A stretch of DNA of 64,000 bases from JAQIBY01 sp963676165 (GTDB lineage: Bacteria; Bacteroidota; Bacteroidia; Bacteroidales; ML635J-15): assembly GCA_963676165.1 (NCBI GenBank), contig OY781043.1, positions 1,550,001-1,614,000 of the forward strand, read 5' to 3'. A model generated the notes under the pieces. The model was not told the origin of the DNA. It ran no database searches and was given only the letters and a program-made list of their open reading frames with translations. This document shows, in pieces, positions 8,479 through 16,525 of this stretch. Both the position numbers and the translations under genes were made by a program. Within the stretch, counting starts at the first letter, position 1. Each line of letters opens with the position of its first letter.

Positions 8479-10184
8479 CGCCAGACTGTCTAATAACCTT
8501 AATAAGTTTGTTAATAAAGATTTTGCATGAATTCATGTTAAAGGAAAGGATATTAGTACCTTACAATATGAAATTTATAAAAGGAGAAAGTAGGTATTTA
8601 AAAAGTCTATTCCCAATATCTTTAGAAGAAAGCATTGGTGAGGATAATGAAATTCGCATTATTGACGCATTTGTTGATAATTTAAACTTTTCTGAATTGG
8701 GATTTAGAACACATTACAGAGAAACAGGTCGTCCGGCCTATCACCCCAAAGATTTACTAAAGCTATATATTTATGGATATATGAATAGCATTAGATCATC
8801 ACGTCGGTTAGAAAAAGAATGCAAACGAAATATTGAATTGATGTGGCTTTTAAATAATTTGTCACCAGATCATAATACTATATCGAATTTCAGAAAGGAC
8901 AATTCCAAATCAATAAAGAAAGTTTTCAGAGAGACGGTTAAGTTATCTCAGTATTTTGAACTTATTGGAGGCGAATTGGTTGCAGGAGACAGCACAAAGC
9001 TTAGAGTCCAGAATAGCAAAAAGAATAATTTCAATCAGAAAAAGATAGAGCGACATCAAGAATATATCGAAAGAAAAATAGAAGAATACGAACAAGAATT
9101 AAGTAATAACGATGGTGATAATCAGGAAATATTAAAAAAGATTGAGAACAAAAAAGAACTTAAATCAAAGTACGACCGCATGTCTGAGGAATTAACTAGA
9201 GATAAAGAAACACAAATATCAACTAGTGATCCAGATAGTCGAAATATGACTCTTCGAAATAATATATCGGAAGTCGCTTACTGTGTTCAAAGTATGGTTG
9301 ACGCTAAGCACAACCTGCTGCTGGACTTTATTGTGACGAACAAAGGTGATAAAAACGCAATGGGAAATATGTTGCAACGTACTAAGTCTATTTTACGTAA
9401 TACTACTTTTACTGCTTTATTTGATACTGGATACCATTCAGGGAGAGAGCTAAAAAAAGCAGATGATTTAGGCATCAATGTTCTGGTAAATGTACCTTCT
9501 ACACCACATGCAAACCAAATTCCTGACCCAAATTATTGTATAAGCAATTTTGTATATGACAAAGAAAATGACACATATACATGCCCAGAAGGTGAAATTT
9601 TAATAACTAATGGGAATTGGTGTAACGCAAGAAATAAGAATGGAGAAGTTTATTACAGATTTAAAAACTATGGTACCGTTAAATGCAAAGAATGTCCCGT
9701 TAGGTCTAAGTGTACAATAAATAAAAAAGGTCGTAGAATAAAAAGAAGTGAATATGCCGAGAACATACAGTCTAACACGAAACGAATGATTGATTTAAAA
9801 GATAAATACCGGCAGCGGAAAAGCATAGTAGAACATCCATTTGGAACAATGAAACGACAATGGGGATACGACCACATAATAACGAAAAAATACATTAAAC
9901 GAGCAACAGCAGATGTTGGGTTGATTTTTTCATGCTATAATATCAAGCGATTAATAAATATTCTGGGAATTGATGCACTAATCGAATCTTTCAATAAGGG
10001 AAAGAGGTTTTGTGCTCAAATATTAACCAGATATGGAATCAAATTAAGACTTTTAAGACCTCTAAATTATTTACACAAACAAGGCTGCACAAAATCAACC
10101 CCTAATTATTACTACTTATTTAGCAACTATAGGCTTATGAGGGCATGAATTTTTAGAAAATCTTAATTATCAGACAGTCTGGCG
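8479..10184 (+). mobile_element. Complete IS1182-family insertion sequence
   Basis: An element of 1706 bp bounded by terminal inverted repeats: CGCCAGACTGTCTAATAA at 8479-8496 and the inverse of CGCCAGACTGTCTGATAA ending at 10184 (17 of 18 match). It encodes one intact transposase. A target duplication is not obvious: GCGTAG occurs on both sides but not at matching distances from the ends. Confidence 0.85.
8568..10148 (+). CDS. IS1182-family transposase
   Basis: An apparently intact 526-residue DDE transposase. The DUF772-type N-terminal domain contains IDAFVDNLNFSELGF and RPAYHPKDLLKLYIYGY; the catalytic acids lie in the LVAGDST, ALFDTGYHSG and KSIVEHPFGTMKRQWGY segments. A zinc-finger-like CKECPVRSKC stretch precedes the last motif. 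I place the start at 8568 (MKFIKGESR), which fits relatives; the frame is open from 8508, but the extra residues are not family-like. Codon use is more A-rich than the neighbours, in keeping with transfer. No frameshift or stop is seen, so the element may be active. Confidence 0.9.
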   Translation: MKFIKGESRYLKSLFPISLEESIGEDNEIRIIDAFVDNLNFSELGFRTHYRETGRPAYHPKDLLKLYIYGYMNSIRSSRRLEKECKRNIELMWLLNNLSPDHNTISNFRKDNSKSIKKVFRETVKLSQYFELIGGELVAGDSTKLRVQNSKKNNFNQKKIERHQEYIERKIEEYEQELSNNDGDNQEILKKIENKKELKSKYDRMSEELTRDKETQISTSDPDSRNMTLRNNISEVAYCVQSMVDAKHNLLLDFIVTNKGDKNAMGNMLQRTKSILRNTTFTALFDTGYHSGRELKKADDLGINVLVNVPSTPHANQIPDPNYCISNFVYDKENDTYTCPEGEILITNGNWCNARNKNGEVYYRFKNYGTVKCKECPVRSKCTINKKGRRIKRSEYAENIQSNTKRMIDLKDKYRQRKSIVEHPFGTMKRQWGYDHIITKKYIKRATADVGLIFSCYNIKRLINILGIDALIESFNKGKRFCAQILTRYGIKLRLLRPLNYLHKQGCTKSTPNYYYLFSNYRLMRA

Positions 10185-10274
10185 AAGTCGCGTAGAGGCG
10201 ATGAAACCGAACTTGAGAAGAGAGAACTTGCGAGCGGGCGAAAAATGAAAAAAGTCATTCAATTGGAAAATTGT

Positions 10275-10282
10275 CATTCGGT
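10275..10282. repeat. Target-site duplication, left copy
   Basis: CATTCGGT directly borders the left inverted repeat of the IS256-family element and is repeated at 11763-11770. Eight or nine bases is the usual duplication size for this family. Confidence 0.88.
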
Positions 10283-11762
10283 GGGAGTGTAATCTGAACT
10301 CTGTCCAGTTGTTTGTTAATGAATAATCAAAATTAATATTTTTTTCGAGACCAATTCTTAAAAGCCCGCTTAAATAATTTACAGGTTCTGTCAAGGGCGG
10401 CTGAGGTACGAAGCCGTTTATATACCCTTGACAGGTTTTATAAATTATTTTTCCTTTGCTTTTTAGAGTTGGTTCACTGTTTTTAGAGTTCGATTTTAAA
10501 ACGACCTTCGAAGTGAATACACAGTTGTTGTACTGTTAGTGACCAGTTATGCAGAGGCTGAGTCCATTTCTTTGACACATTTTCAGTAACCAAATAGATG
10601 AGCTTAAGCAGCGCCATATCGCTGGTAAATGCACCTTTGGTTTTCGTTACTTTACGGACCTGACGATGAAAACCTTCAACAGGATTAGTCGTGTAAATCA
10701 GTTTTCTAATAGGCTCATCATATTTGAAGTAATTGGATAGTTCATTCCAGTTCTCATTCCAGGACTTAATCACAATTGGATATTTCTTACCCCAAATATC
10801 TTCCAAATTAAGCAGCTCTGTTTCAGCTCCCGACTTTGTTGCTGCTTTATACACCTTTTTAAGATCTTTCATAAAAGGCTTCTGGTCTTTTGAGGCTACA
10901 TATTTAATAGAATTCCTGATTTGATGAACAATACACTTCTGTATTTCTGCCTCTGGAAAAATGCTTAAGATGGCTTGAGAGAAGCCGGAAAGATTATCTG
11001 TACAAGCAATTAGAATATCTTTAACACCTCGACTTTTTAAATCTGTAAGGACTGAAAGCCAGAAATTTGCACCTTCGCTTTCTGATATATACATCCCAAT
11101 CAATTCTTTGCGGCCTTCTTTGTTGACGGATAAAATATTGTAAACTGCACGGGAAACCACCTTCCCTCCATCACGTACTTTATAATGCATTGCATCAAGC
11201 CACACAATCGGATAAACATCGTCTAATGGGCGATTTTGCCACTCTTTAACCTGAGGTATAACTCGATCGGTAATCTCGCTTAAAACGCTAGAAGAAACCT
11301 CCACATCATACATCTCCTCAATATAAAGGCCTATATCGCGTAGACTCATCCCTTTACCATAAAGGCCTATGATCTTGGGGGCTAAATTATCCGCTAAAAC
11401 AGTTTGACGCTTTTTTATTATCTCTGGCTCAAATGTGCCATTACGATCATAAGGTGGCTCAATGGTTACCTCTCCTACATCTGTTTTAAGTGTCTTCTGC
11501 CCTTTGCCATTGCGCTTATTGCCACTTGAACGTTCGGCTGGATCCAAGTGCGCATCCATCTCTGCTTGTAAAGCACTTTCTAAAAACTCTTTAACAATAG
11601 GTTCAAAAACACCACCTTTACCGGTTAACGATTGACCTCTTTTTAACTGTTCCAAGGCTAAATCACGCATTGCTTTGTACTCAGGACTTTCTTTTCTTCT
11701 TCCCATAATGTTACAAAATTAATATTTGTTTGAATTATGGACAGACTTCAGAATACAGTCTC
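10283..11762 (-). mobile_element. Complete IS256-family insertion sequence
   Basis: An element of 1480 bp. Its ends are 25-bp inverted repeats (10283-10307 and 11738-11762) matching at 21 of 25 positions, with a shared core TCTGTCCA at the inner end. It is flanked by a perfect 8-bp duplication, CATTCGGT. It carries one intact Mutator-type transposase on the minus strand. The perfect duplication indicates a fairly recent insertion. It lies 98 bases from the IS1182-family element, in opposite orientation. Confidence 0.92.
10483..11706 (-). CDS. IS256-family (Mutator-type) transposase
   Basis: A 407-residue transposase of normal family length. Conserved parts include the GRSLTGKGGVFEP-like N-terminal region, LDAMHYKVRD with the first catalytic Asp, ACTDNLSGFSQAI with the second, and TTNPVEGFHRQVRKVTK with the catalytic Glu. 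QKCIVHQIRNSIKYV between the last two is the family C/H motif region. The reading frame is unbroken, so the transposase is probably functional. It occupies nearly the whole element, leaving about 200 bases between its stop and the left end. Confidence 0.93.
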   Translation of the reverse strand: MGRRKESPEYKAMRDLALEQLKRGQSLTGKGGVFEPIVKEFLESALQAEMDAHLDPAERSSGNKRNGKGQKTLKTDVGEVTIEPPYDRNGTFEPEIIKKRQTVLADNLAPKIIGLYGKGMSLRDIGLYIEEMYDVEVSSSVLSEITDRVIPQVKEWQNRPLDDVYPIVWLDAMHYKVRDGGKVVSRAVYNILSVNKEGRKELIGMYISESEGANFWLSVLTDLKSRGVKDILIACTDNLSGFSQAILSIFPEAEIQKCIVHQIRNSIKYVASKDQKPFMKDLKKVYKAATKSGAETELLNLEDIWGKKYPIVIKSWNENWNELSNYFKYDEPIRKLIYTTNPVEGFHRQVRKVTKTKGAFTSDMALLKLIYLVTENVSKKWTQPLHNWSLTVQQLCIHFEGRFKIEL

Positions 11763-11770
11763 CATTCGGT
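11763..11770. repeat. Target-site duplication, right copy
   Basis: CATTCGGT directly follows the right inverted repeat of the IS256-family element and matches the left copy exactly. Confidence 0.88.
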
Positions 11771-11914
11771 TGTTTTTTTGCGATAGCACACGTTGACCCA
11801 AGCAAGTTTGAATTTTTTGTGCTTGAACTTTGTTATTTGTTTGTATTTTATTTTTTGTTTTTTGTCATTTATCCTGCTCCTGTCTCTGCTAATTTCCCAT
11901 ACTTCCAGTTAACT

Positions 11915-11998
11915 CATGACACCTGACACCTAGCACCTGACTCCTGACACCTAGCACCTGACTCCTGACACCTAACTCCTGATCCCTGCTCCCTGCTA
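11915..11998. repeat. Degenerate heptanucleotide tandem array
   Basis: Twelve head-to-tail 7-base units cover 84 bases. They are variants of CCTGACA: CCTGACA, CCTAGCA and CCTGACT recur in this order, giving a 21-base higher-order period, and the units drift to CCTAACT, CCTGATC, CCTGCTC and CCTGCTA at the right end. The last unit contains the stop codon of the prenyltransferase gene on the minus strand. It is not a CRISPR: there are no spacers. Confidence 0.85.
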
Positions 11999-12862
11999 CA
12001 AGCTCCAGATGCAGAAAATAGCATAAACAATACTTGCAATTCCATTCAATGTTCCAAAGGCGAGATTGATTTTAGAAATATCTTTTGGAGTGACAATCAA
12101 ATGCTGGTAAATTATTAAAGATGAAAATATTCCAGCGCCTATCCAGTAAATTAAATTATTGATAAAATAGAAACCAATAAGAAAGAGGAATAAAATGCTA
12201 AAAAGATGTGTGATAGCAGAAATGATCAGTGCATTTTTTCGACCTACGCGTGAAGGAATGCTGAACAAATCTTTGTCCTTGTCAAACCCTTCGTCTTGTA
12301 GTGAGTAGATAATGTCAAACCCCGCAGTCCAAAATAAAACCATAGCAGATAGTAAAACTGGTAAAATTTGGAACTCTGCACTAACAACCAAAAATGCAGC
12401 AGTAGGAGCAATGGCGAGCCCTAATCCAAGTACGAAATGCGACAAGCTCGTGAAACGTTTTGTGTAAGAATAGCCTAAAATGACAATAATCGCTACGGGT
12501 GATAAGTAAAGTACAAGTGGATTAATTAGCCAGCATACAGCAAAAAAAGCAAGGGCGTTTATGATGACAAACCATAAAGCGTGTTTAGGTTTTATGACAC
12601 CAGCAGGAATTTCGCGTTGTGCCGTTCTCGGATTTCTTGCATCAATTTTCGCATCTGCCCACCGGTTAAAGCCCATGGCAGCATTGCGTGCAAGTACCAT
12701 ACACAGAACGACAAAGACAAGTTGCTCCCACTTAAATGAGTAGTCATAATACATGCTAGCCATAAAGAATCCTGTAATGGCAAAAGGAAGTGCAAATATG
12801 CTATGGCTGAATTTCACCAGCGACGCATAATTCACTATCTTTGATTTTCGTTTTTCACCCAT
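11996..12862 (-). CDS. UbiA-family prenyltransferase (4-hydroxybenzoate polyprenyltransferase-like)
   Basis: A 288-residue membrane enzyme with about eight or nine helices. The two Asp-rich motifs that bind the prenyl diphosphate through magnesium are visible: NRWADAKID with the following NPRTAQREI, and DEGFDKDKD. Enzymes of this type attach a polyprenyl chain to an aromatic acid in quinone synthesis. The closest match by pattern is the UbiA/MqnP group, so a role in menaquinone formation by the futalosine route is possible but unproven. I start at 12862 (MGEKRKSK), since the upstream ATG at 12895 would overlap the divergent cupin gene. The stop codon falls in the heptamer array. Confidence 0.85.
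   Translation of the reverse strand: MGEKRKSKIVNYASLVKFSHSIFALPFAITGFFMASMYYDYSFKWEQLVFVVLCMVLARNAAMGFNRWADAKIDARNPRTAQREIPAGVIKPKHALWFVIINALAFFAVCWLINPLVLYLSPVAIIVILGYSYTKRFTSLSHFVLGLGLAIAPTAAFLVVSAEFQILPVLLSAMVLFWTAGFDIIYSLQDEGFDKDKDLFSIPSRVGRKNALIISAITHLFSILFLFLIGFYFINNLIYWIGAGIFSSLIIYQHLIVTPKDISKINLAFGTLNGIASIVYAIFCIWSL
12836..12843 (+). promoter_or_regulatory. -7 box for the cupin gene, inside the ubiA-like coding region
   Basis: TATCTTTG matches TAnnTTTG exactly. It lies within the first codons of the divergent prenyltransferase gene and 28-36 bases before the possible cupin start codons. No clear -33 element is seen. Confidence 0.5.
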
Positions 12863-12878
12863 AATGCATACAAAAATA

Positions 12879-13379
12879 ATGAAATCTGTACACACAGCAG
12901 CATATTGGAAAGATACTTATCAAATGCAAGCACATCCTGAAGGAGGTTATTTTTATGAAATTTATCGTTCGACTTTGGATGTAAACGTTCCGTGGGATGA
13001 TTTTCGCTCTGCGGCAACTGGGATTGTTTATCTCTTAGAAAACTCTGATATTTCATCGTTTCACCGTATAAAGTCGGATGAAATTTGGCATCATTACGAT
13101 GGAAATTCGCCTTTAAATATTCATTGTATCTTTCCTGATGGTAAATATGAGTTGTTGAAATTGGGTTATGGAAATGAAGAGCGCCCTTGTCAGATAGTGC
13201 CTGCAGGAGTATGGTTCGCTGCTGAGTTAGCCAATAAGGAAAATACCTTTGCCATGGTGGGATGTACTGTGAGTCCTGGTTTTAGTTTCGATGATTTCGA
13301 AATTGCTGATGCAGATAAGCTTTCCGAACAATTTCCTAAGTATAAGGGTTTAATACGACGGTTTAATACTAAAGATTAA
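12879..13379 (+). CDS. Cupin family protein (DUF985)
   Basis: A 166-residue protein matching the DUF985/Cupin_5 family over its whole length: MQAHPEGGYFYEIYRST, then TGIVYLLENSDISSFHRIKSDEIWHHYDG with the cupin His and Glu residues, and late VPAGVWFAAEL and GCTVSPGFSFDDFE segments. These residues line a metal or ligand pocket in the double-stranded beta-helix. The function is not established for most members. I prefer the ATG at 12879 because family members start about 18 residues before HPEGGYF; 12864 is the alternative. It is followed six bases later by the SRPBCC gene, so the two may be co-transcribed. Confidence 0.85.
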   Translation: MKSVHTAAYWKDTYQMQAHPEGGYFYEIYRSTLDVNVPWDDFRSAATGIVYLLENSDISSFHRIKSDEIWHHYDGNSPLNIHCIFPDGKYELLKLGYGNEERPCQIVPAGVWFAAELANKENTFAMVGCTVSPGFSFDDFEIADADKLSEQFPKYKGLIRRFNTKD

Positions 13380-13385
13380 GTTGAT

Positions 13386-13910
13386 ATGCATTCATTAAAA
13401 TATACCTTCTTTGGGTTACTTATCGCTGTGGCGCTGTTTTTCTTGTGGGCATTAAGCCTAAGTGGCAACTTGTCTGTACGTCAATCACGATCATACCAAA
13501 TTGAACAGAAGGTGTTGTTTGACGAGTTGTCAGATTTTAATGAATGGGAAGATTGGTTTCCATGGATGGACGAAGGGATGACATTAGTAGTTGAAAATGA
13601 GGCGTCAAAAAAAGGTCATCGCTTGATGTGGTCTCACCCAGAGCAAGGAAATGGCTATCTTGAATTAATAGACGTTGATGCTCCAAATGGTTTTGTTATG
13701 GAAATGCAATTTGATGAGAACTCTGAAACTCTGAAGAATACCTTTAAATTGGTTCAAAAACAGACAGGTGAGGTAGAAGTTTCATGGACTTTGTCATCCG
13801 ATGAAAAATATCCATATCCTTTGGGGCGAGTGCGTGCCCTTGTTATTCGGAAAATGAGTCAGAAGAACATGGAAAAAGCGCTTGACGATATTCCATTTAA
13901 TATAGACTGA
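13386..13910 (+). CDS. Membrane-anchored SRPBCC-family protein
   Basis: A 174-residue protein. One hydrophobic helix at residues 8-26 is followed by a domain with the START/polyketide-cyclase (SRPBCC) layout: an early strand, a short helical FDELSDFNEWEDWFPW segment, several beta strands and a C-terminal helix. Such domains bind hydrophobic ligands; the ligand here is unknown. It directly follows the cupin gene. Its 3' end overlaps the 3' end of the opposing arylsulfotransferase-like gene by 14 bases. Confidence 0.7.
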   Translation: MHSLKYTFFGLLIAVALFFLWALSLSGNLSVRQSRSYQIEQKVLFDELSDFNEWEDWFPWMDEGMTLVVENEASKKGHRLMWSHPEQGNGYLELIDVDAPNGFVMEMQFDENSETLKNTFKLVQKQTGEVEVSWTLSSDEKYPYPLGRVRALVIRKMSQKNMEKALDDIPFNID

Positions 13911-15471
13911 TGCTTTCTGCTCGATAGATGATGTCGCCAACTTCTCCTGAGTTCAAATTTTTAAAGACAATGTCTGCTTCAAAGATTTCCATATTGTCCG
14001 GATAGGAAACTTCAATGATTTTTGCATAACGAGATGCATCGTAATTGACTCCTGAAAAGCATATTAATCGATTTCCTGTTTCGGGTAACAAATCAACATC
14101 ACCCATGATTTCAGAGTATGTTTCTTCACCACGATCTTTTCCGAACTCCCAAACTTGCTTTACGGTTTTCTCAGATGCATTGATTTCATATTCTACTGCA
14201 CGACTGTACTGTGTTGTTGCTTGTCCATACGTGCGGTTGGCTCCATTATCAAAGAGTAGAATATTCCCATTCTCAAGCAACTTGACTGCATGCTGTCCCC
14301 ATGGCCAATCGAAACTTTCGTCAGATGCATTCCCATTTTGAATGTCTTCAGAATAGAGTTCTCCTGATTCATCAACAGCATCGAGAAGGTAATTTTCACA
14401 TTGGAATATTCCATTTCCATCCCAGCCACTACGACCCCAATCTTGGTGTGGCGCTAATATCCAAATGAGATCATTGTTTCTGTCAGTTTTAAAAATGCCT
14501 TGGTTTTTGGCTGAGATAATATAAGTGTCGTCATTTCTACTATACACTAATGCATTCATATGAAGCCAATCACCTGCATCCAAAGTGTTTGTGTTTCTAT
14601 CCACATCAAGAATTTCACGCAAATCCCATTCTTGCAAAATGGCTCCAGTGTTACGGTTTAGTTCTATCATGTGATCTTGTTTACTGTTTACATTTGACCC
14701 GTCTATTAGTACTTGACTGCCAGTTTTGCTAACAGCTGCTGCAAGGTTGTTGTTTGGGAGCTCTATAATGTCATGATGAAAAATATAAGCAGATTGATTC
14801 ATTGTATTCATTACCTCACCAAGCAGGTTGTATTCTTCAGCTTTATTACCTGAACCTATAATCAAATATCCATTTTCAAGTTGTTCAATGGGAGCGGCTT
14901 GACCATTAAGATTAGTTAAATCAAGATACCACCGGATTTCTCCATTTGCATCAAAAATAAATGGATAAGCTTTAGAATTGTTTTGATTGTCAATGAATAA
15001 ATTGCATAAAACCATGTCAGATTCACGCATTCCTTTAATGTTATTCTGTATGTTGATTTCAGGTATAAATTCAGGTAACGAATCCGTTGTTATGTCAAAA
15101 GTAACTATCGCAAAGCGACCATCTTCAGCTGTAAGTGTAATCTCAACCTGATTCGTTGTGTCTGCATACAATCCTAAAATTGGAATTGTTCTGCTAGATG
15201 TATAGTCACTGTATTCTTTGAGCAGTGGTAGTTCTCCTGAAATTTTGATTTTTGCTTTTACGGGCACATTGCTTTCATAGTTTGCAGATGCAGTGAGTGG
15301 CGCAATACCTGATGGATTTTCAATGATCTCAATGCCATCATTGTTCCCCAACAATTCTGAAATGCTAACTTCATTGGTGGCCTCAGGGTCATCTTTTTTG
15401 CAGGAGGATAATCCAGCGATTAGTATGCTTGCAAAGCCTATAATTACTAGACGGATAAGGTTGTTTTTCAT
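13897..15471 (-). CDS. Arylsulfotransferase (ASST)-family lipoprotein
   Basis: A 524-residue lipoprotein; the signal ends AGLSSC, with Cys24 as lipid acceptor. The C-terminal two thirds match the ASST beta-propeller family: SAYIFHHDIIELP, GDWLHMNALVY and WGQHAVKLLENGNILLFDNG carry His residues that correspond to the active-site positions known in bacterial arylsulfate sulfotransferases. These enzymes move sulfate between phenolic esters without PAPS. The N-terminal region (about 30-130) is an Ig-like beta domain. The donor and acceptor are unknown, and distant members may not be sulfotransferases. No DsbA/DsbB partner is nearby. Confidence 0.8.
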   Translation of the reverse strand: MKNNLIRLVIIGFASILIAGLSSCKKDDPEATNEVSISELLGNNDGIEIIENPSGIAPLTASANYESNVPVKAKIKISGELPLLKEYSDYTSSRTIPILGLYADTTNQVEITLTAEDGRFAIVTFDITTDSLPEFIPEINIQNNIKGMRESDMVLCNLFIDNQNNSKAYPFIFDANGEIRWYLDLTNLNGQAAPIEQLENGYLIIGSGNKAEEYNLLGEVMNTMNQSAYIFHHDIIELPNNNLAAAVSKTGSQVLIDGSNVNSKQDHMIELNRNTGAILQEWDLREILDVDRNTNTLDAGDWLHMNALVYSRNDDTYIISAKNQGIFKTDRNNDLIWILAPHQDWGRSGWDGNGIFQCENYLLDAVDESGELYSEDIQNGNASDESFDWPWGQHAVKLLENGNILLFDNGANRTYGQATTQYSRAVEYEINASEKTVKQVWEFGKDRGEETYSEIMGDVDLLPETGNRLICFSGVNYDASRYAKIIEVSYPDNMEIFEADIVFKNLNSGEVGDIIYRAESISLY

Positions 15472-15499
15472 GCGTGTAAATTTTGATAAATGTAATAAA

Positions 15500-15536
15500 A
15501 AATCAAGCTCAAATCATAAGGATTTGAGCTTGATTT
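15500..15536 (-). terminator. Rho-independent terminator for the DUF2807 gene
   Basis: Sixteen perfectly paired bases on each side (15500-15515 and 15521-15536) flank a 5-base loop. On the minus strand the hairpin is followed by a T-rich run and lies 22 bases after the stop of the DUF2807 gene. Confidence 0.9.
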
Positions 15537-15557
15537 TTTATTTGAGTCCTTTTCTTG

Positions 15558-16406
15558 TTAATTTGATCCGAAAATATCTCCGCTTCCGTCATTATCCACT
15601 TGCAGTTGTTCAGGGTTTCCATAGTAATAAACATCCCCAGAACCATCAAGGTCAATAATCAGGTTTTGAGTGCAATAAACTTCAGCATCTCCAGTTCCGT
15701 TAATTTTGATGTTGGAGTATTCAGTGTGAAAATCTTTACCATAAAAACTTCCAGTACCATCAAGTTGAACTGTATTGTTGGTTGAACTGCCATTTGCAAA
15801 GCATGAACCAGTTCCGTCAATTGTCGTGAATGTGGTTGTGTAATCACCTTCAAAATCAAGGTTTCCTGTTCCATCAATATCTGCATCAAAGTTATTTCCA
15901 TTTCCAATTAGATACATGTCTCCAGTACCATCCAATTCCACATTGACATTTTGTGCATCCGTCCATGCAAAATCAATATTTCCAGTTCCGTTTATGATGA
16001 AACTTAGATCGTAAATATCATCGTAGATGCTTGATCCATAGGTGTCACCAGTACCATTACTTTCTATGGATCTAATTTCTGGAGTTGTAAGGTAAACGGT
16101 GATTTTCTTGCTTGGTTCTAAATTGTATGGCTCTTTTGCATCTATATACAACACCTTGTCTTCTTCGTAAATCTCAATGTAATCCATAAGATTTTCTTGA
16201 GCTTCAATCTTAACGGTATGGTCATAAGATTGTTCAATTTCAACATGTATAACGCTGTTTAAATTGATGGAATTAAAGTAATCAACGGTTACATTTTTTG
16301 TGACTAAATCACCTCTTCCTTTAATTCTGTTTGAATCTAAAATGCATGAGTTGAAAGTAATTGCAGCTGTTACAAGTAATAGCGAAATAAGTAATATTCG
16401 TTTCAT
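15558..16406 (-). CDS. DUF2807 repeat lipoprotein (putative auto-adhesin head domain)
   Basis: A 282-residue lipoprotein starting at 16406, where the signal MKRILLISLLLVTAAITFNSC is complete. After a RIKGRGDLVTKNVTVDYFNSI segment typical of DUF2807, the protein contains at least nine short repeats centred on (N/D)GTG or DGSG, spaced by about 20-22 residues, such as NGTGDTYGS, DGTGNLDF and DGSGDVYYY. This pattern fits a right-handed beta-helix or solenoid with one turn per repeat. Surface adhesion is suggested by the family name only. A strong terminator follows. Confidence 0.85.
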   Translation of the reverse strand: MKRILLISLLLVTAAITFNSCILDSNRIKGRGDLVTKNVTVDYFNSINLNSVIHVEIEQSYDHTVKIEAQENLMDYIEIYEEDKVLYIDAKEPYNLEPSKKITVYLTTPEIRSIESNGTGDTYGSSIYDDIYDLSFIINGTGNIDFAWTDAQNVNVELDGTGDMYLIGNGNNFDADIDGTGNLDFEGDYTTTFTTIDGTGSCFANGSSTNNTVQLDGTGSFYGKDFHTEYSNIKINGTGDAEVYCTQNLIIDLDGSGDVYYYGNPEQLQVDNDGSGDIFGSN

Positions 16407-16525
16407 ATGATCAATTATTTTGTTTGCAAATTGCTCCAAAATTAGTGCCATATGATGACTCAAGGGGGCATTTGTTGAAAGATTAAAGTAATTTTAACTT
16501 TCTTAACGCTTGACTCGTTCAAATA

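Noticed and set aside
10170..10394. Small minus-strand reading frame spanning the space between the two insertion sequences
   Set aside because: It runs across the ends of both elements and has no protein-like composition.
11915..11998. CRISPR-like array
   Set aside because: The units are 7 bases, directly adjacent and degenerate, with no spacers and no cas genes.
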